A DNA stretch of 20,120 bases. It comes from a virus. Below, one piece after another: positions 1 through 7,614 of this stretch. How positions within the stretch are numbered: position 1 is the first letter of the stretch; each line of letters begins with the position of its first letter. The position numbers and the translations under genes were made by a program. The DNA lies in IMG/VR virus record IMGVR_UViG_3300047564_002219, positions 1-20,120 of that record. One strand, written 5' to 3'. The notes beneath the pieces are model-generated. The model did no database searches. It was given only the letters and a program-made list of their open reading frames with translations, and was not told the origin of the DNA.

Positions 1-49
1 CGCATATTTATAACAATTTTTACCTTTATTTAGACTAAATCCAAATAAA
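1..49 (+). other. A/T-rich leader upstream of the first gene
   Basis: The 49 bases before the first start codon are almost entirely A and T and contain no AGGAGG-like element. The ATG at 50 is directly preceded by CCAAATAAA, the A-rich type of leader expected in Bacteroidota. I could not find a matched -33/-7 promoter pair. The transcript probably starts upstream of the window. Confidence 0.3.
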
Positions 50-259
50 ATGAAATCGCAAAAAAAAGAATTACGTGACCGTGTCCGAGAAACAATTGAG
101 CAACAAATCGCTTACCTCGAATCAGACCCGGATTTGTCTACTAAAGACCGAATCGAAGTTATCACCAGGCTGCTTCCGTTTGTTGTTGGTAAAATTTCAG
201 CCGCCAAGTCAGGCGAGCAAATTGCAGATAATGACATATTAAATTCCATATTGTCATAA
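50..259 (+). CDS. Small protein before the large terminase; candidate small terminase subunit
   Basis: This 69-residue, mostly helical, charged protein starts with a lysine-rich segment. In the middle it has a DLSTKDRIEVITRLLPFVV stretch (about residues 28-46), a 'leucine-proline' helix pattern I associate with short proteins next to TerL in Bacteroidota phages. Its stop codon directly abuts the ATG of the terminase with no spacer, so the two are translationally coupled. Position and coupling suggest a small terminase subunit that recognises DNA for packaging. However, 69 residues is well below the usual size of about 140-180, and I see no clear helix-turn-helix. It could instead be a separate accessory protein, with the true TerS upstream of the window. 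Confidence 0.6.
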   Translation: MKSQKKELRDRVRETIEQQIAYLESDPDLSTKDRIEVITRLLPFVVGKISAAKSGEQIADNDILNSILS

Positions 260-1921
260 ATGACACTATACGACCAATTTATATCAGAAGTTCAAAACAA
301 TCCGCATCATCACAATCATTGGGTGCGCCAAGCGGTCAGCCGTCACAACCAAGATGTAAAAAATGGTAAATACTTTTTTGACACTTCAAAAGCCGATTTT
401 GTAATTCAGATAGTAAAACTGCTAAAACATACCTCTGGAAGTTACGGAGGTAAAAACTTTGACCTGCAGCCGTTTCAAGCGTTCATACTTGCGTCACTAT
501 TTGGATGGACTGACAAAGAAACAGGATTTAGACGCTATAAAAAAGCTTACATCGAAATGGCTCGTAAGGGAGGCAAATCAGAACTTGCCGCAGCCATTCA
601 AATTATTGGAGCATTCTTTGACAATGAACACGCAGCGCAGGTTTATTCTGTAGCAAACACACGAGACCAAGCCGGATACGTCTACAACGCCGCACGGGAA
701 ATGTGCAAAGCATTGGCACGAGATAGCAGTAAATTTAATCAAAGGTGTAGAGTTCTTCAGTATAAAATACAGGAAAACGAAACAAACGGATTTATTACAA
801 GATTAACTGCCGATGCCGGCACGAACGACGGCGCAAACCCTCATTTGGCAATAATTGACGAATATCACAGCGCCAAAGATGATTCCATGCTAAAAGTAGT
901 TGAAACCGGTATGGGTGGGCGTACTCAACCATTGTTGGCAATTATAACAACGGCTGGATTTAATAAAAACGGACCATGTTATGAATTCCGTAAAATTGTA
1001 ACGGATATTCTTGACAATAAGATAGAAAATGACAATTTATTTGCTATTCTATGGACTTTGGATGATGGTGACGATTGGAACGATACCAACAACTGGCGTA
1101 AGGCTAACCCGAACATAGGTAACACGCCACGATGGGAATCAATGCAAGCGCTATATCAGGCAGCAATAACTGAAGGCGCCAGCGCTGAAGTTGAGTTCAA
1201 GACAAAAAATTTAAATCTATGGGTTGATTCAGCAAAGACATGGATTAAGGATAGCGACTGGATGGAGTGCGCCGGTAAGCTATCGAAGGATAAATTATAC
1301 GGTCACAGGTGTTTTATTGGGATGGACTTGTCTTCCAGAGTGGATTTAACGGCAATTGCGTACTTTTTCCCTGATTTAGGATATGTTTATGTTGATTTCT
1401 ATTGCCCTGAGGACAAAGTAAATGAAGGCAGGCGAGTTGATGGGGTTGACTACCGGGCATGGCTACGAAGTGCTAATTTAACGGCAACTCCCGGCAACAC
1501 CATTGATTACGACTATATAATTAAGGATATTTTGGAAAATAGCCAAAATTACCAGGTCGAAATGATAGGTTACGATCCATTTAACGCTGACTTAATTATC
1601 CCCAAATTATCGGAGTATAATTTAGAGACCGGTGCATTCCGTCAAGGCTTCCTGACTTTGTCGCCTCCGACAAAAAGACTGGAGGTCATGGTATTGAAAA
1701 AAGAAATTAAGCACGACGGCGACCCAATATTAAGATGGAATATGGGCAACGTAGAACTTGAAACCGATGCAGCTGGTAACGTAAAGCCTTCAAAGAGTAA
1801 TAGCAAAAACAAAATTGACGGCGTTTCTGCAATTAATACGGCACTTGCTGCGTGGATGCATAGAGAAATAACGCCGAAAGACAGTCTTTCACTTGAACAA
1901 CTGAAGTCAATGTATGAATGA
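260..1921 (+). CDS. terL: Terminase large subunit (HK97/Terminase_1 type)
   Basis: This is the 553-residue ATP-driven DNA packaging motor and headful or site-specific nuclease. The N-terminal ATPase half shows a Walker A variant ARKGGKS (residues 101-107), Walker B LAIIDEYH (196-203, with D200 and E201), and a coupling motif ITTAG (229-233). The C-terminal RNase H-like nuclease half shows the expected three acidic sites: GMDLSS (D356), GYDP (D439) and KIDG (D520). Length and motif order fit a complete, intact protein. Its start abuts the preceding stop codon, and its end overlaps the next small reading frame by 8 bases. It docks on the portal encoded at 5729, although about 3.8 kb of cargo genes separate the two. 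Confidence 0.97.
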   Translation: MTLYDQFISEVQNNPHHHNHWVRQAVSRHNQDVKNGKYFFDTSKADFVIQIVKLLKHTSGSYGGKNFDLQPFQAFILASLFGWTDKETGFRRYKKAYIEMARKGGKSELAAAIQIIGAFFDNEHAAQVYSVANTRDQAGYVYNAAREMCKALARDSSKFNQRCRVLQYKIQENETNGFITRLTADAGTNDGANPHLAIIDEYHSAKDDSMLKVVETGMGGRTQPLLAIITTAGFNKNGPCYEFRKIVTDILDNKIENDNLFAILWTLDDGDDWNDTNNWRKANPNIGNTPRWESMQALYQAAITEGASAEVEFKTKNLNLWVDSAKTWIKDSDWMECAGKLSKDKLYGHRCFIGMDLSSRVDLTAIAYFFPDLGYVYVDFYCPEDKVNEGRRVDGVDYRAWLRSANLTATPGNTIDYDYIIKDILENSQNYQVEMIGYDPFNADLIIPKLSEYNLETGAFRQGFLTLSPPTKRLEVMVLKKEIKHDGDPILRWNMGNVELETDAAGNVKPSKSNSKNKIDGVSAINTALAAWMHREITPKDSLSLEQLKSMYE

Positions 1922-2117
1922 TGATTACAGAAGGTTTTTTGAATTATATTACATAAATTTGTCCAAGTTTCCCAAAATCCGACAAATTGAATTATATGAG
2001 ATGACAGAACTGCACTACATTAGAGAGTACAAGGAGCGCAGGTATAAGGATTATGGGGTTTTTAGAGTTCGTTTTCATTACTTTCTAAAAAAAATAAGAA
2101 ATGCCAAAAAAAGATGA
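1914..2117 (+). CDS. Small basic protein of unknown function
   Basis: This 67-residue reading frame fills the space between terminase and phosphoesterase. It overlaps the terminase by 8 bases and the next gene by 17. It is rich in Tyr, Arg, Lys and Phe, has a hydrophobic/aromatic centre (ELYYINLSKF, residues 10-19) and a strongly basic tail (FLKKIRNAKKR). It has no Cys, no signal peptide and no membrane segment. I do not recognise a family. The evidence that it is real is its fit in an otherwise empty 179-base gap and the coupled overlaps typical of this operon. A basic, aromatic peptide of this size could bind nucleic acid, but that is only a guess. Confidence 0.5.
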   Translation: MNDDYRRFFELYYINLSKFPKIRQIELYEMTELHYIREYKERRYKDYGVFRVRFHYFLKKIRNAKKR

Positions 2118-3108
2118 AGTAAAAAGAAATATAGTAATTAAGTACTGCGAGAAGTACCCTGAATTGAGTACAAGGCAACTGTCGGCGGTAATTTTTGAAG
2201 CCTACCCGGAGCGTTTCGCAAGTTACGACGCTGTACGTGACAGGGTACGGAATATAAGGGGACAGGCAAAACCGGACAGGATTGTAAAGGAAAGACCGGA
2301 CTTGTATCAAAAGACAACTGTTCAAGAAGCGGTGACAAAGTATAATTTATCGCCAAAAAGTAAACCAATAGAGGATTTTGTATTTCCTCATAAAAAAGCG
2401 CTTGTGTTATCGGATATTCACCTACCATTCCACGACATGGAAGCTCTAATGTTAGCTATAGACTATGGAAAACAAATGAGCGTGGATAGTGTCTACCTTA
2501 ACGGGGATGTATTGGACTTTTACGACATCAGCAGATTTCTGAAGGAAAAAATAAACGTAAGCGCAGCCGATGAAATGGAATATTTTTACGCCTTTATAAC
2601 CATGCTAAAAAATGAACTTAATGTTCCGATATTTTACAAGTTAGGCAACCATGAAGAACGATGGGAACATTATATCATGCGGAACGCTCCGGCGTTTGCG
2701 GACTTTGAAGACTTTAGCTTTAAATCGGTGTTCAAACTTGATGAATTAGGGGTGCAGTATATAAGCAGCAGACAAAAGGTTTACATGGGTAAACTGATAG
2801 TTATCCACGGGCATGAGGCAGGAGATTCATTTTTCAGTCCAGTTAACCCGGCAAGAGGTGCTTTTTTAAAATATAAGACATCAACATTGAGCGGACACAA
2901 TCACCAGACAAGTTCACATTTTGAAAGCAACTTACACGGCGAAAATATAGGTTGCTATTCTACAGGGTGCCTATGTGCATTAAATCCCGATTATCGACCA
3001 TTTGCATACACAAAATGGAATCACGGATTCGCCATAGTTGAGGTAGAGGATGACGGCAATTATAATGTAGATAACTACAGAATAAAAAACGGCAAAGTTT
3101 ACTTATGA
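2101..3108 (+). CDS. Calcineurin-like metallophosphoesterase with possible N-terminal HTH
   Basis: This 335-residue protein carries the complete metal-binding set of the calcineurin-like phosphoesterase superfamily: SDIH (D105, H107), NGDVLDF (D136), LGNHEE (N183, H184), IHGHEAG (H236, H238) and SGHNH (H266, H268). A two-metal active site for phosphomonoester or phosphodiester cleavage is therefore expected. Residues about 9-55 precede the catalytic domain and look helical, with STRQLSAVIFE...SYDAVRDRVRNI spaced like a winged helix or helix-turn-helix. The substrate cannot be read from sequence; DNA or RNA ends, nucleotides or signalling molecules are all possible. It overlaps the previous frame by 17 bases and the next gene by the ATGA junction, placing it in the cargo block between terminase and portal. 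Confidence 0.9.
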   Translation: MPKKDEVKRNIVIKYCEKYPELSTRQLSAVIFEAYPERFASYDAVRDRVRNIRGQAKPDRIVKERPDLYQKTTVQEAVTKYNLSPKSKPIEDFVFPHKKALVLSDIHLPFHDMEALMLAIDYGKQMSVDSVYLNGDVLDFYDISRFLKEKINVSAADEMEYFYAFITMLKNELNVPIFYKLGNHEERWEHYIMRNAPAFADFEDFSFKSVFKLDELGVQYISSRQKVYMGKLIVIHGHEAGDSFFSPVNPARGAFLKYKTSTLSGHNHQTSSHFESNLHGENIGCYSTGCLCALNPDYRPFAYTKWNHGFAIVEVEDDGNYNVDNYRIKNGKVYL

Positions 3109-3674
3109 GGACACTTTCAATTTTGATTTGTGCAATTCCAAGCAGACGCAAACAATTTTTATCTTCATTAATGGATAATCTTGATCAGCAGATAAAAACA
3201 TATAAACATAGCGGATTTGTTCAGTTAGTTGTCCTAATGGACAACAAAAAAATGATAGTTGGGGAAAAGCGAAACTTTCTTTTAAAATGTGCGAAGGGTG
3301 ACTACGTTTGTTTTGTCGATGACGACGATAGGGTATCAGCGGACTATGTCAGGAGTTTGCATGAAGCTATACAGATTGGTCCGGATTGTGTTACATTTAA
3401 TTCAGAAGTGAGGATAAATGGTAAAGATTTAAAAATATGTTATTTTAATGGGGAGCAAAACAAAAACCACAGCACACATTATGAGCGAACGCCAAATCAT
3501 TTATGTGTTGTGAAGAGGGAAATAGCAACGAGATATAAATTTCCAGAGCGCAATTTCCAAGAGGATGACGAATATGCTCGACGTATTTACCCATACCTAA
3601 AAAAGAAAGTACATATTGACAAAATACTTTACTATTATGATTTTGATCAAAAAACTACAGAAACACAAAAATAA
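3105..3674 (+). CDS. GT-A fold glycosyltransferase-like protein
   Basis: This 189-residue soluble protein begins with a beta strand typical of GT2-like enzymes (TLSILICAIPSR, residues 3-14). A GEKRNFLL helix follows (53-60), then YVCFVDDDDRV (67-77), where the run D72-D75 matches the DXD metal/nucleotide-sugar site. A later acidic FQEDDEYARRI segment (151-161) is in the place of the catalytic-base region. There is no signal peptide or membrane helix, so it should act in the cytoplasm. It is shorter than most GT2 enzymes (usually 230-300) and may be a minimal GT-A domain. Its start overlaps the phosphoesterase stop (ATGA) and its stop overlaps the next start by one base. Donor sugar and acceptor are unknown. 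Confidence 0.78.
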   Translation: MRTLSILICAIPSRRKQFLSSLMDNLDQQIKTYKHSGFVQLVVLMDNKKMIVGEKRNFLLKCAKGDYVCFVDDDDRVSADYVRSLHEAIQIGPDCVTFNSEVRINGKDLKICYFNGEQNKNHSTHYERTPNHLCVVKREIATRYKFPERNFQEDDEYARRIYPYLKKKVHIDKILYYYDFDQKTTETQK

Positions 3675-4318
3675 TGGTAGATGTTATAATTTTATCAAAT
3701 GCTATTGACGCTTCAATGAAAAAAATGACGCAAAACTGCATAGATTCAATTAATGATCAAAGGTGCAAGATTATAGTAATTGAACAAACAGATACAATTT
3801 ACAAAAATTGCAAAACAATACACATTAAAGAAAAATTTAACTATAATAAATTTGCAAACAAAGGGGCGTTAATAACCGATAATGAATGGCTATTAATTGC
3901 TAATAATGATTTGATTTTTTATAAAGGATGGCTTGATAAATTACTTGCAGCAGACTATCCAATTGTATCCCCAAAAGAACCAGCAGACAAAAGGCAAAAA
4001 GATCTAAAAACTGGTAATCATTTAGGTTATGAAACTGGGAGGCATTTATCAGGATGGTGCTTTATGATTAGGAGAGATCTTTATGAGCATATAGGTTGCT
4101 TTGATGAAGATATGGAATTCTGGTGCGCTGATAATTCATTAATTGAACAATTGAGAGCTGTAAAAATTCCGCCCATGTTAGTTACTGATGCAATAGTAAG
4201 GCATTTTGGAAGTAAAACATTAAACAAAAGCAAAAACAAAGAAGAATTAACAAAAAAACAAGTCATTAAATTTAATAAAAAGTACAACAAAAATCTATTT
4301 AATTATGGGCAAGGTTAG
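3674..4318 (+). CDS. Family-2-like glycosyltransferase
   Basis: This 214-residue protein has a GT-A outline. An N-terminal VDVIILSNA strand (residues 2-10) leads to NKFANKGALITDNEWLLIANND (58-79), in which NND (77-79) takes the place of the usual DXD. A SGWCFMIRRDLYEHIG segment (126-141) followed by FDEDMEFWCADN (143-154) resembles the acceptor/catalytic region of rhamnosyl-type GT2 enzymes (gCfmirR...iG.FDE.f). The C-terminal 30 residues are Lys/Asn-rich. No membrane segment is visible. It starts at a TAATG junction with the gene before and overlaps the gene after by 14 bases. Replacement of DXD by NND is conservative, and I expect activity, but sugar specificity cannot be deduced. Confidence 0.8.
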   Translation: MVDVIILSNAIDASMKKMTQNCIDSINDQRCKIIVIEQTDTIYKNCKTIHIKEKFNYNKFANKGALITDNEWLLIANNDLIFYKGWLDKLLAADYPIVSPKEPADKRQKDLKTGNHLGYETGRHLSGWCFMIRRDLYEHIGCFDEDMEFWCADNSLIEQLRAVKIPPMLVTDAIVRHFGSKTLNKSKNKEELTKKQVIKFNKKYNKNLFNYGQG

Positions 4319-5672
4319 TGTAATTATACCATGTTATAATCACGGCAGATATCTTTTTGAAGCAATTACAAGCGTGTTTAATCAAACATATAAGAATATA
4401 GAGGTAATTGTCGTAAATGATGGCAGTAATGACAATACAGAATATGTGTCAACACAATTTGAACTTGTTAAATATTATAAGACTGAAAATAGAGGCGTGA
4501 GCCATGCCAGGAATTACGGTATAAAAAAGTCAAGTGGCGAATATATTATTTGCCTTGATGCGGATGACACATTAAAACAAAATTATATTGAAGAAGTCAT
4601 AAAATACATAGATCAATATGATATTATAGGTACAAATTTTGAGTTTTTTGGAGATCGAAACGAAATTGTAAAACGTCCATTTACACATATTAATTTTAAT
4701 AAACTAAAGCATAGTAATTATGTGCATTGCGCTGCAATATTTAAGCGCGAAATGTTTAATAAAATAGGAGGATTTGATGAAAATATGATTAAAGGATATG
4801 AGGACTGGGAATACTGGCGACGTGCTGCAAGGTTAGGATATAGTATTTATATACATAATGATGCATTACTAAATTATAGAAAGCACAATAAAAGCAGAAA
4901 TAAGGATGCAGATCGCTATTATTCTGAGTTAAGGAATTACATAAAGTCAAAAGAAAAGGGATTAATAGATATTGTTTACCCTTTGGGAAATGGATCACCA
5001 AATAGCGACAACGAATTAAGGTACAGTATAAGGAGTTTAGAAAAGTTTGGCAGGAATTATAAAGATATTTATATCATTGGTAAATTTCCACATTGGGGAA
5101 ATCAAAGAATTAAACATTTTGGATTCAAGGAAACAAAAACAAAAGCATTAAATATTTTAGACAAAATATACTTTTCTTGTAACGTGCCGGAAATAAGTGA
5201 TACCTTTTTATACATAAATGATGATCACATTTTGTTAAAAGAAACGGATTTAAGTAAATATCCGTATTATTATAATGACAATGACGCAAAAAGCATAATT
5301 GAAAGTAGGCCAATATCAGACAACTACCGAAAAATAATTGAAGAAACAATAAACAACAAACATTATAAGCATTATTTTGACATACATACACCGATACTAA
5401 TACACAAAAAGCAGTTTATTGAGATGTATAATATCATTAATTTTGAAGCATCCTCTGAAGGTTTATTGGTAAAGTCAATGTATTGCGGTTATAACAATAT
5501 TAATGGAGTAGAAAAATCAGATATTATATTAAGACAAAAGCATGAATGTTTTGATTTAAAGCAAAAATTAAAGGATGAGCATATATTTTCATTTCATGAT
5601 GAAGCGGTATGTCAGGACTTAGTAGATTTTTTGCATAATGTATTACCTGATAAGTCAGAATACGAGTTATAG
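4305..5672 (+). CDS. Fusion of GT2 glycosyltransferase and Stealth-like sugar-phosphate transferase
   Basis: This is a 455-residue two-domain protein. Residues 1-about 215 form a classical GT2 domain: SVIIPCYNHG (5-14), VVNDGSNDNT (36-45), the DXD region LDADDT (84-89) and a GYEDWEYWRR catalytic segment (164-173). Residues about 220-455 look like a different enzyme: DIVYPLGNGS (222-231), NELRYSIRSLEKF (236-248), FLYINDDHIL (301-310) and DIHTPILIHKKQF (359-371). These resemble in order the conserved regions of Stealth proteins, which transfer hexose-1-phosphate to glycans. I know the Stealth pattern from the family; the assignment here is by eye. No signal peptide or membrane helix is present. 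The gene overlaps its predecessor by 14 bases and is followed by a 56-base gap before the portal gene. Confidence 0.8.
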   Translation: MGKVSVIIPCYNHGRYLFEAITSVFNQTYKNIEVIVVNDGSNDNTEYVSTQFELVKYYKTENRGVSHARNYGIKKSSGEYIICLDADDTLKQNYIEEVIKYIDQYDIIGTNFEFFGDRNEIVKRPFTHINFNKLKHSNYVHCAAIFKREMFNKIGGFDENMIKGYEDWEYWRRAARLGYSIYIHNDALLNYRKHNKSRNKDADRYYSELRNYIKSKEKGLIDIVYPLGNGSPNSDNELRYSIRSLEKFGRNYKDIYIIGKFPHWGNQRIKHFGFKETKTKALNILDKIYFSCNVPEISDTFLYINDDHILLKETDLSKYPYYYNDNDAKSIIESRPISDNYRKIIEETINNKHYKHYFDIHTPILIHKKQFIEMYNIINFEASSEGLLVKSMYCGYNNINGVEKSDIILRQKHECFDLKQKLKDEHIFSFHDEAVCQDLVDFLHNVLPDKSEYEL

Positions 5673-5728
5673 TATTATGTTACTATTTAAAGAAACTATA
5701 TACCATGATTATGTATTAATTTTGTTAT
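5673..5728 (+). other. Short A/T-rich spacer between cargo block and portal
   Basis: This 56-base gap is one of the few real intergenic gaps here. It separates the sugar-modification genes from the head genes. It contains TAATTTTG at 5717-5724, which fits the Bacteroidota -7 pattern TAnnTTTG, but no TTTG lies at the correct distance upstream, and a start from it would fall at the portal ATG. I see no convincing hairpin. Confidence 0.25.
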
Positions 5729-6982
5729 ATGAGTTTATTAGATCGACTTTTTAAACCACAACAAAGGGCTGTCGAAAGTACACAGCTTTTGACATTGCTT
5801 AATACGCAAGGTTTACCAGGTAAAAATGTACTGGTAACACCAAAAAAGAGCATAAGCCTTGGGGTTGTGTTTGAATGTATTGACATCATTACAAGAACAT
5901 TAAGTTTGGTTAGTCCAAAAATAATGGAGGATCGTAATGGAGGCAAATACATTGCAACAAATCACCCGTATTACAATATACTTACAAGTGAGCCATATCC
6001 TTTGTATGATGCTTCAAAGTTTTATCAAAGGTTGGCGGCGTATTATCTTTTGTTTGGAAATGCTTATGCAAGAATACAACGTGATAATATTGGCAGGGTT
6101 ATAGGATTAAAGCTATATGAGGATGCAGACGTAGACGTTTCTATAATTGAGATTGATGGCATTGAGAATCATTGGTACAAAATTCAAAAGACTGGTGAAC
6201 TGGTCAATCAAATGGATATGATCCACATTTACGATTTTACCTTTGACGGAGTTAAGGGAATAAGTCGTATAATGTCAAAGAAAAATACGATACAAAATGC
6301 CGGGAATATTCAGAATTATACTACTGAAATGTATCAAAACGGTGCAAATATTTCAGGCTATATATATGGCGATAGGATAGTGGAGAAAGGCGCATTAGAT
6401 TATGTGCGAAAAAAATTTGAGGAAACATATACCTCACGCAATGGAGGTATTGCAGCACTACCGCCAGGCTATAAGTACGAGCCACTACAGTACAATATTC
6501 CTTTTGCAGATGCGTCAATAATTGAAGCGAACAAGTTCACAGTCGAAGATATTGCCAGAATATTTGGCGTTCCTTTGTCATTGTTAGGACGTGGAGAAAG
6601 TGCAGATAACAAAGGCGACAGAGAATACAACACTTTTTTAAGTACGGTTATTGCACCGATGACGCTTTTAATAGAAAATGAGATTAATAGGAAAGTTTTA
6701 ATGAACGATCCTAATTACTATCTAAAATTTGAATTAAAAGGAGTGTACAGAACTGATATGCTCACGAGATACCAAGCTCACCAAATTGGATTGAATAGCG
6801 GTTTTATGAATAAGGATGAAGTTAGAAACATTGAGGGTATGAATCCAATTGAGGGCGGTTACGGTGCAACGTATTACCAACAATTAAACACAATTCCTCT
6901 TAACCAAGCGGAGGAATATTTTGAAAATATAATTGAAAATAACGAATCAAAAGAAATAAATAATGATGCTACGGGCGTTTAA
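5729..6982 (+). CDS. Portal protein (HK97/phage_portal type)
   Basis: This 417-residue protein forms the ring at the unique capsid vertex through which DNA enters and leaves and to which the terminase and neck bind. Family features include the short N-terminal MSLLDRLFKP start, a YYLLFGNAYARIQRDN segment (about residues 105-120), an HIYDFTFDGVKGISRI stretch in the middle (the 'H..dGi.G.SpI' signature), and IIEANKFTVEDIARIFGVP with a following LLG. The C-terminal part is acidic and Asn/Glu-rich. Length is normal for this family. It is followed directly by protease and capsid genes, the canonical HK97 order. Its end overlaps the protease start by 20 bases. Confidence 0.95.
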   Translation: MSLLDRLFKPQQRAVESTQLLTLLNTQGLPGKNVLVTPKKSISLGVVFECIDIITRTLSLVSPKIMEDRNGGKYIATNHPYYNILTSEPYPLYDASKFYQRLAAYYLLFGNAYARIQRDNIGRVIGLKLYEDADVDVSIIEIDGIENHWYKIQKTGELVNQMDMIHIYDFTFDGVKGISRIMSKKNTIQNAGNIQNYTTEMYQNGANISGYIYGDRIVEKGALDYVRKKFEETYTSRNGGIAALPPGYKYEPLQYNIPFADASIIEANKFTVEDIARIFGVPLSLLGRGESADNKGDREYNTFLSTVIAPMTLLIENEINRKVLMNDPNYYLKFELKGVYRTDMLTRYQAHQIGLNSGFMNKDEVRNIEGMNPIEGGYGATYYQQLNTIPLNQAEEYFENIIENNESKEINNDATGV

Positions 6983-7598
6983 CATAGAAGACTTTGAGGT
7001 CAGAGCATTGCAAGATGATTTAACCAGAGAGTTTATAATTTCAACTGAACGAAAGGACAGCCACGGAACTGTCATCCGTATGGATGGGTGGCAACTGGAG
7101 GACTTCAATAGAGCAGGCGCATTTTATTATCAGCACCAAACAACTGGAGGATTTTTAACCGATAGTAATCCAGACAATGCACTTGGACCAGCAACGGCAA
7201 GAGCAGAAGGCAGCATGTTAATTGGAGTTGGTAAATTTGAAACTGAGGATATTAATCCACTTGCTGACAAGATCCGTAAAAAAGTAGATTACGGAACGAT
7301 GCGAGCCACAAGCGTTGGATTTATGCCAATAGCCGGAAGATGGGGAGATGAAAAACGTGATGAAGATCCTACAACGTATTATTTTACCAGTCAACGTCTT
7401 GCGGAATGGTCAATTGTACACGTGCCGTCAAATCCAGACGCAATTAAAAAGAGCATGGAAAGTATGGATAATTTTATGAATCAGGTCAAGGATATACACA
7501 AAAGCGAAGGGTTTAGAAAAGATTATAGCAGAAAGCTAAATGAAATTAGGCGGAAGCGCGAGTATCTTTTGGGGTTAATGGATAAAAGAAATTATTAA
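6963..7598 (+). CDS. Prohead (capsid maturation) protease, HK97/S78 type
   Basis: This 211-residue serine protease cleaves the delta domain from capsid subunits during head maturation. Visible signatures are FIISTERKDSHGTVI near the N-terminus (residues 24-38), YYQHQ with H58 as candidate catalytic histidine, MRATSVGFMP with S117 as candidate nucleophile, and the conserved LAEWSIVHVPSNPDA (146-160) with E148 as a possible third residue. The last 40 residues are charged and helical and may act as a scaffold-like or self-cleaved tail. Two consecutive ATG codons (6963, 6966) make the exact start uncertain by one residue. It lies between portal and capsid genes as expected. Confidence 0.93.
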   Translation: MMLRAFNIEDFEVRALQDDLTREFIISTERKDSHGTVIRMDGWQLEDFNRAGAFYYQHQTTGGFLTDSNPDNALGPATARAEGSMLIGVGKFETEDINPLADKIRKKVDYGTMRATSVGFMPIAGRWGDEKRDEDPTTYYFTSQRLAEWSIVHVPSNPDAIKKSMESMDNFMNQVKDIHKSEGFRKDYSRKLNEIRRKREYLLGLMDKRNY

Positions 7599-7614
7599 TT
7601 TAAAAAATATAAAG
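7599..7614 (+). promoter_or_regulatory. A/T-rich translation leader of the capsid gene
   Basis: The 16-base gap before the capsid ATG contains AAAAAATATAAAG with no Shine-Dalgarno. The major tail protein gene (start 11074) has nearly the same AAAAATATAAA just before its ATG. Strong Bacteroidota start sites are known to rely on A-rich, unstructured leaders, so this is a candidate high-efficiency initiation element. Confidence 0.45.

Noticed and set aside
459-653. Second forward frame inside the large terminase
   Set aside because: It lies wholly in the terminase ATPase region, including the Walker A motif, and has no start context of its own.
2062-2428. Reverse-strand frames opposite the phosphoesterase start
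   Set aside because: They lie over a gene with a full set of catalytic motifs and show no recognisable protein features.
3674-5672. Very A/T-rich glycosyltransferase genes as definite recent horizontal transfer
   Set aside because: Parts of the tape measure gene are similarly A/T-rich, so base composition alone does not show foreign origin.
5717-5724. TAATTTTG as a Bacteroidota -7 promoter element for the portal gene
   Set aside because: No TTTG at the needed distance upstream, the start of transcription would fall on the ATG, and such a short motif is common by chance in A/T-rich DNA.
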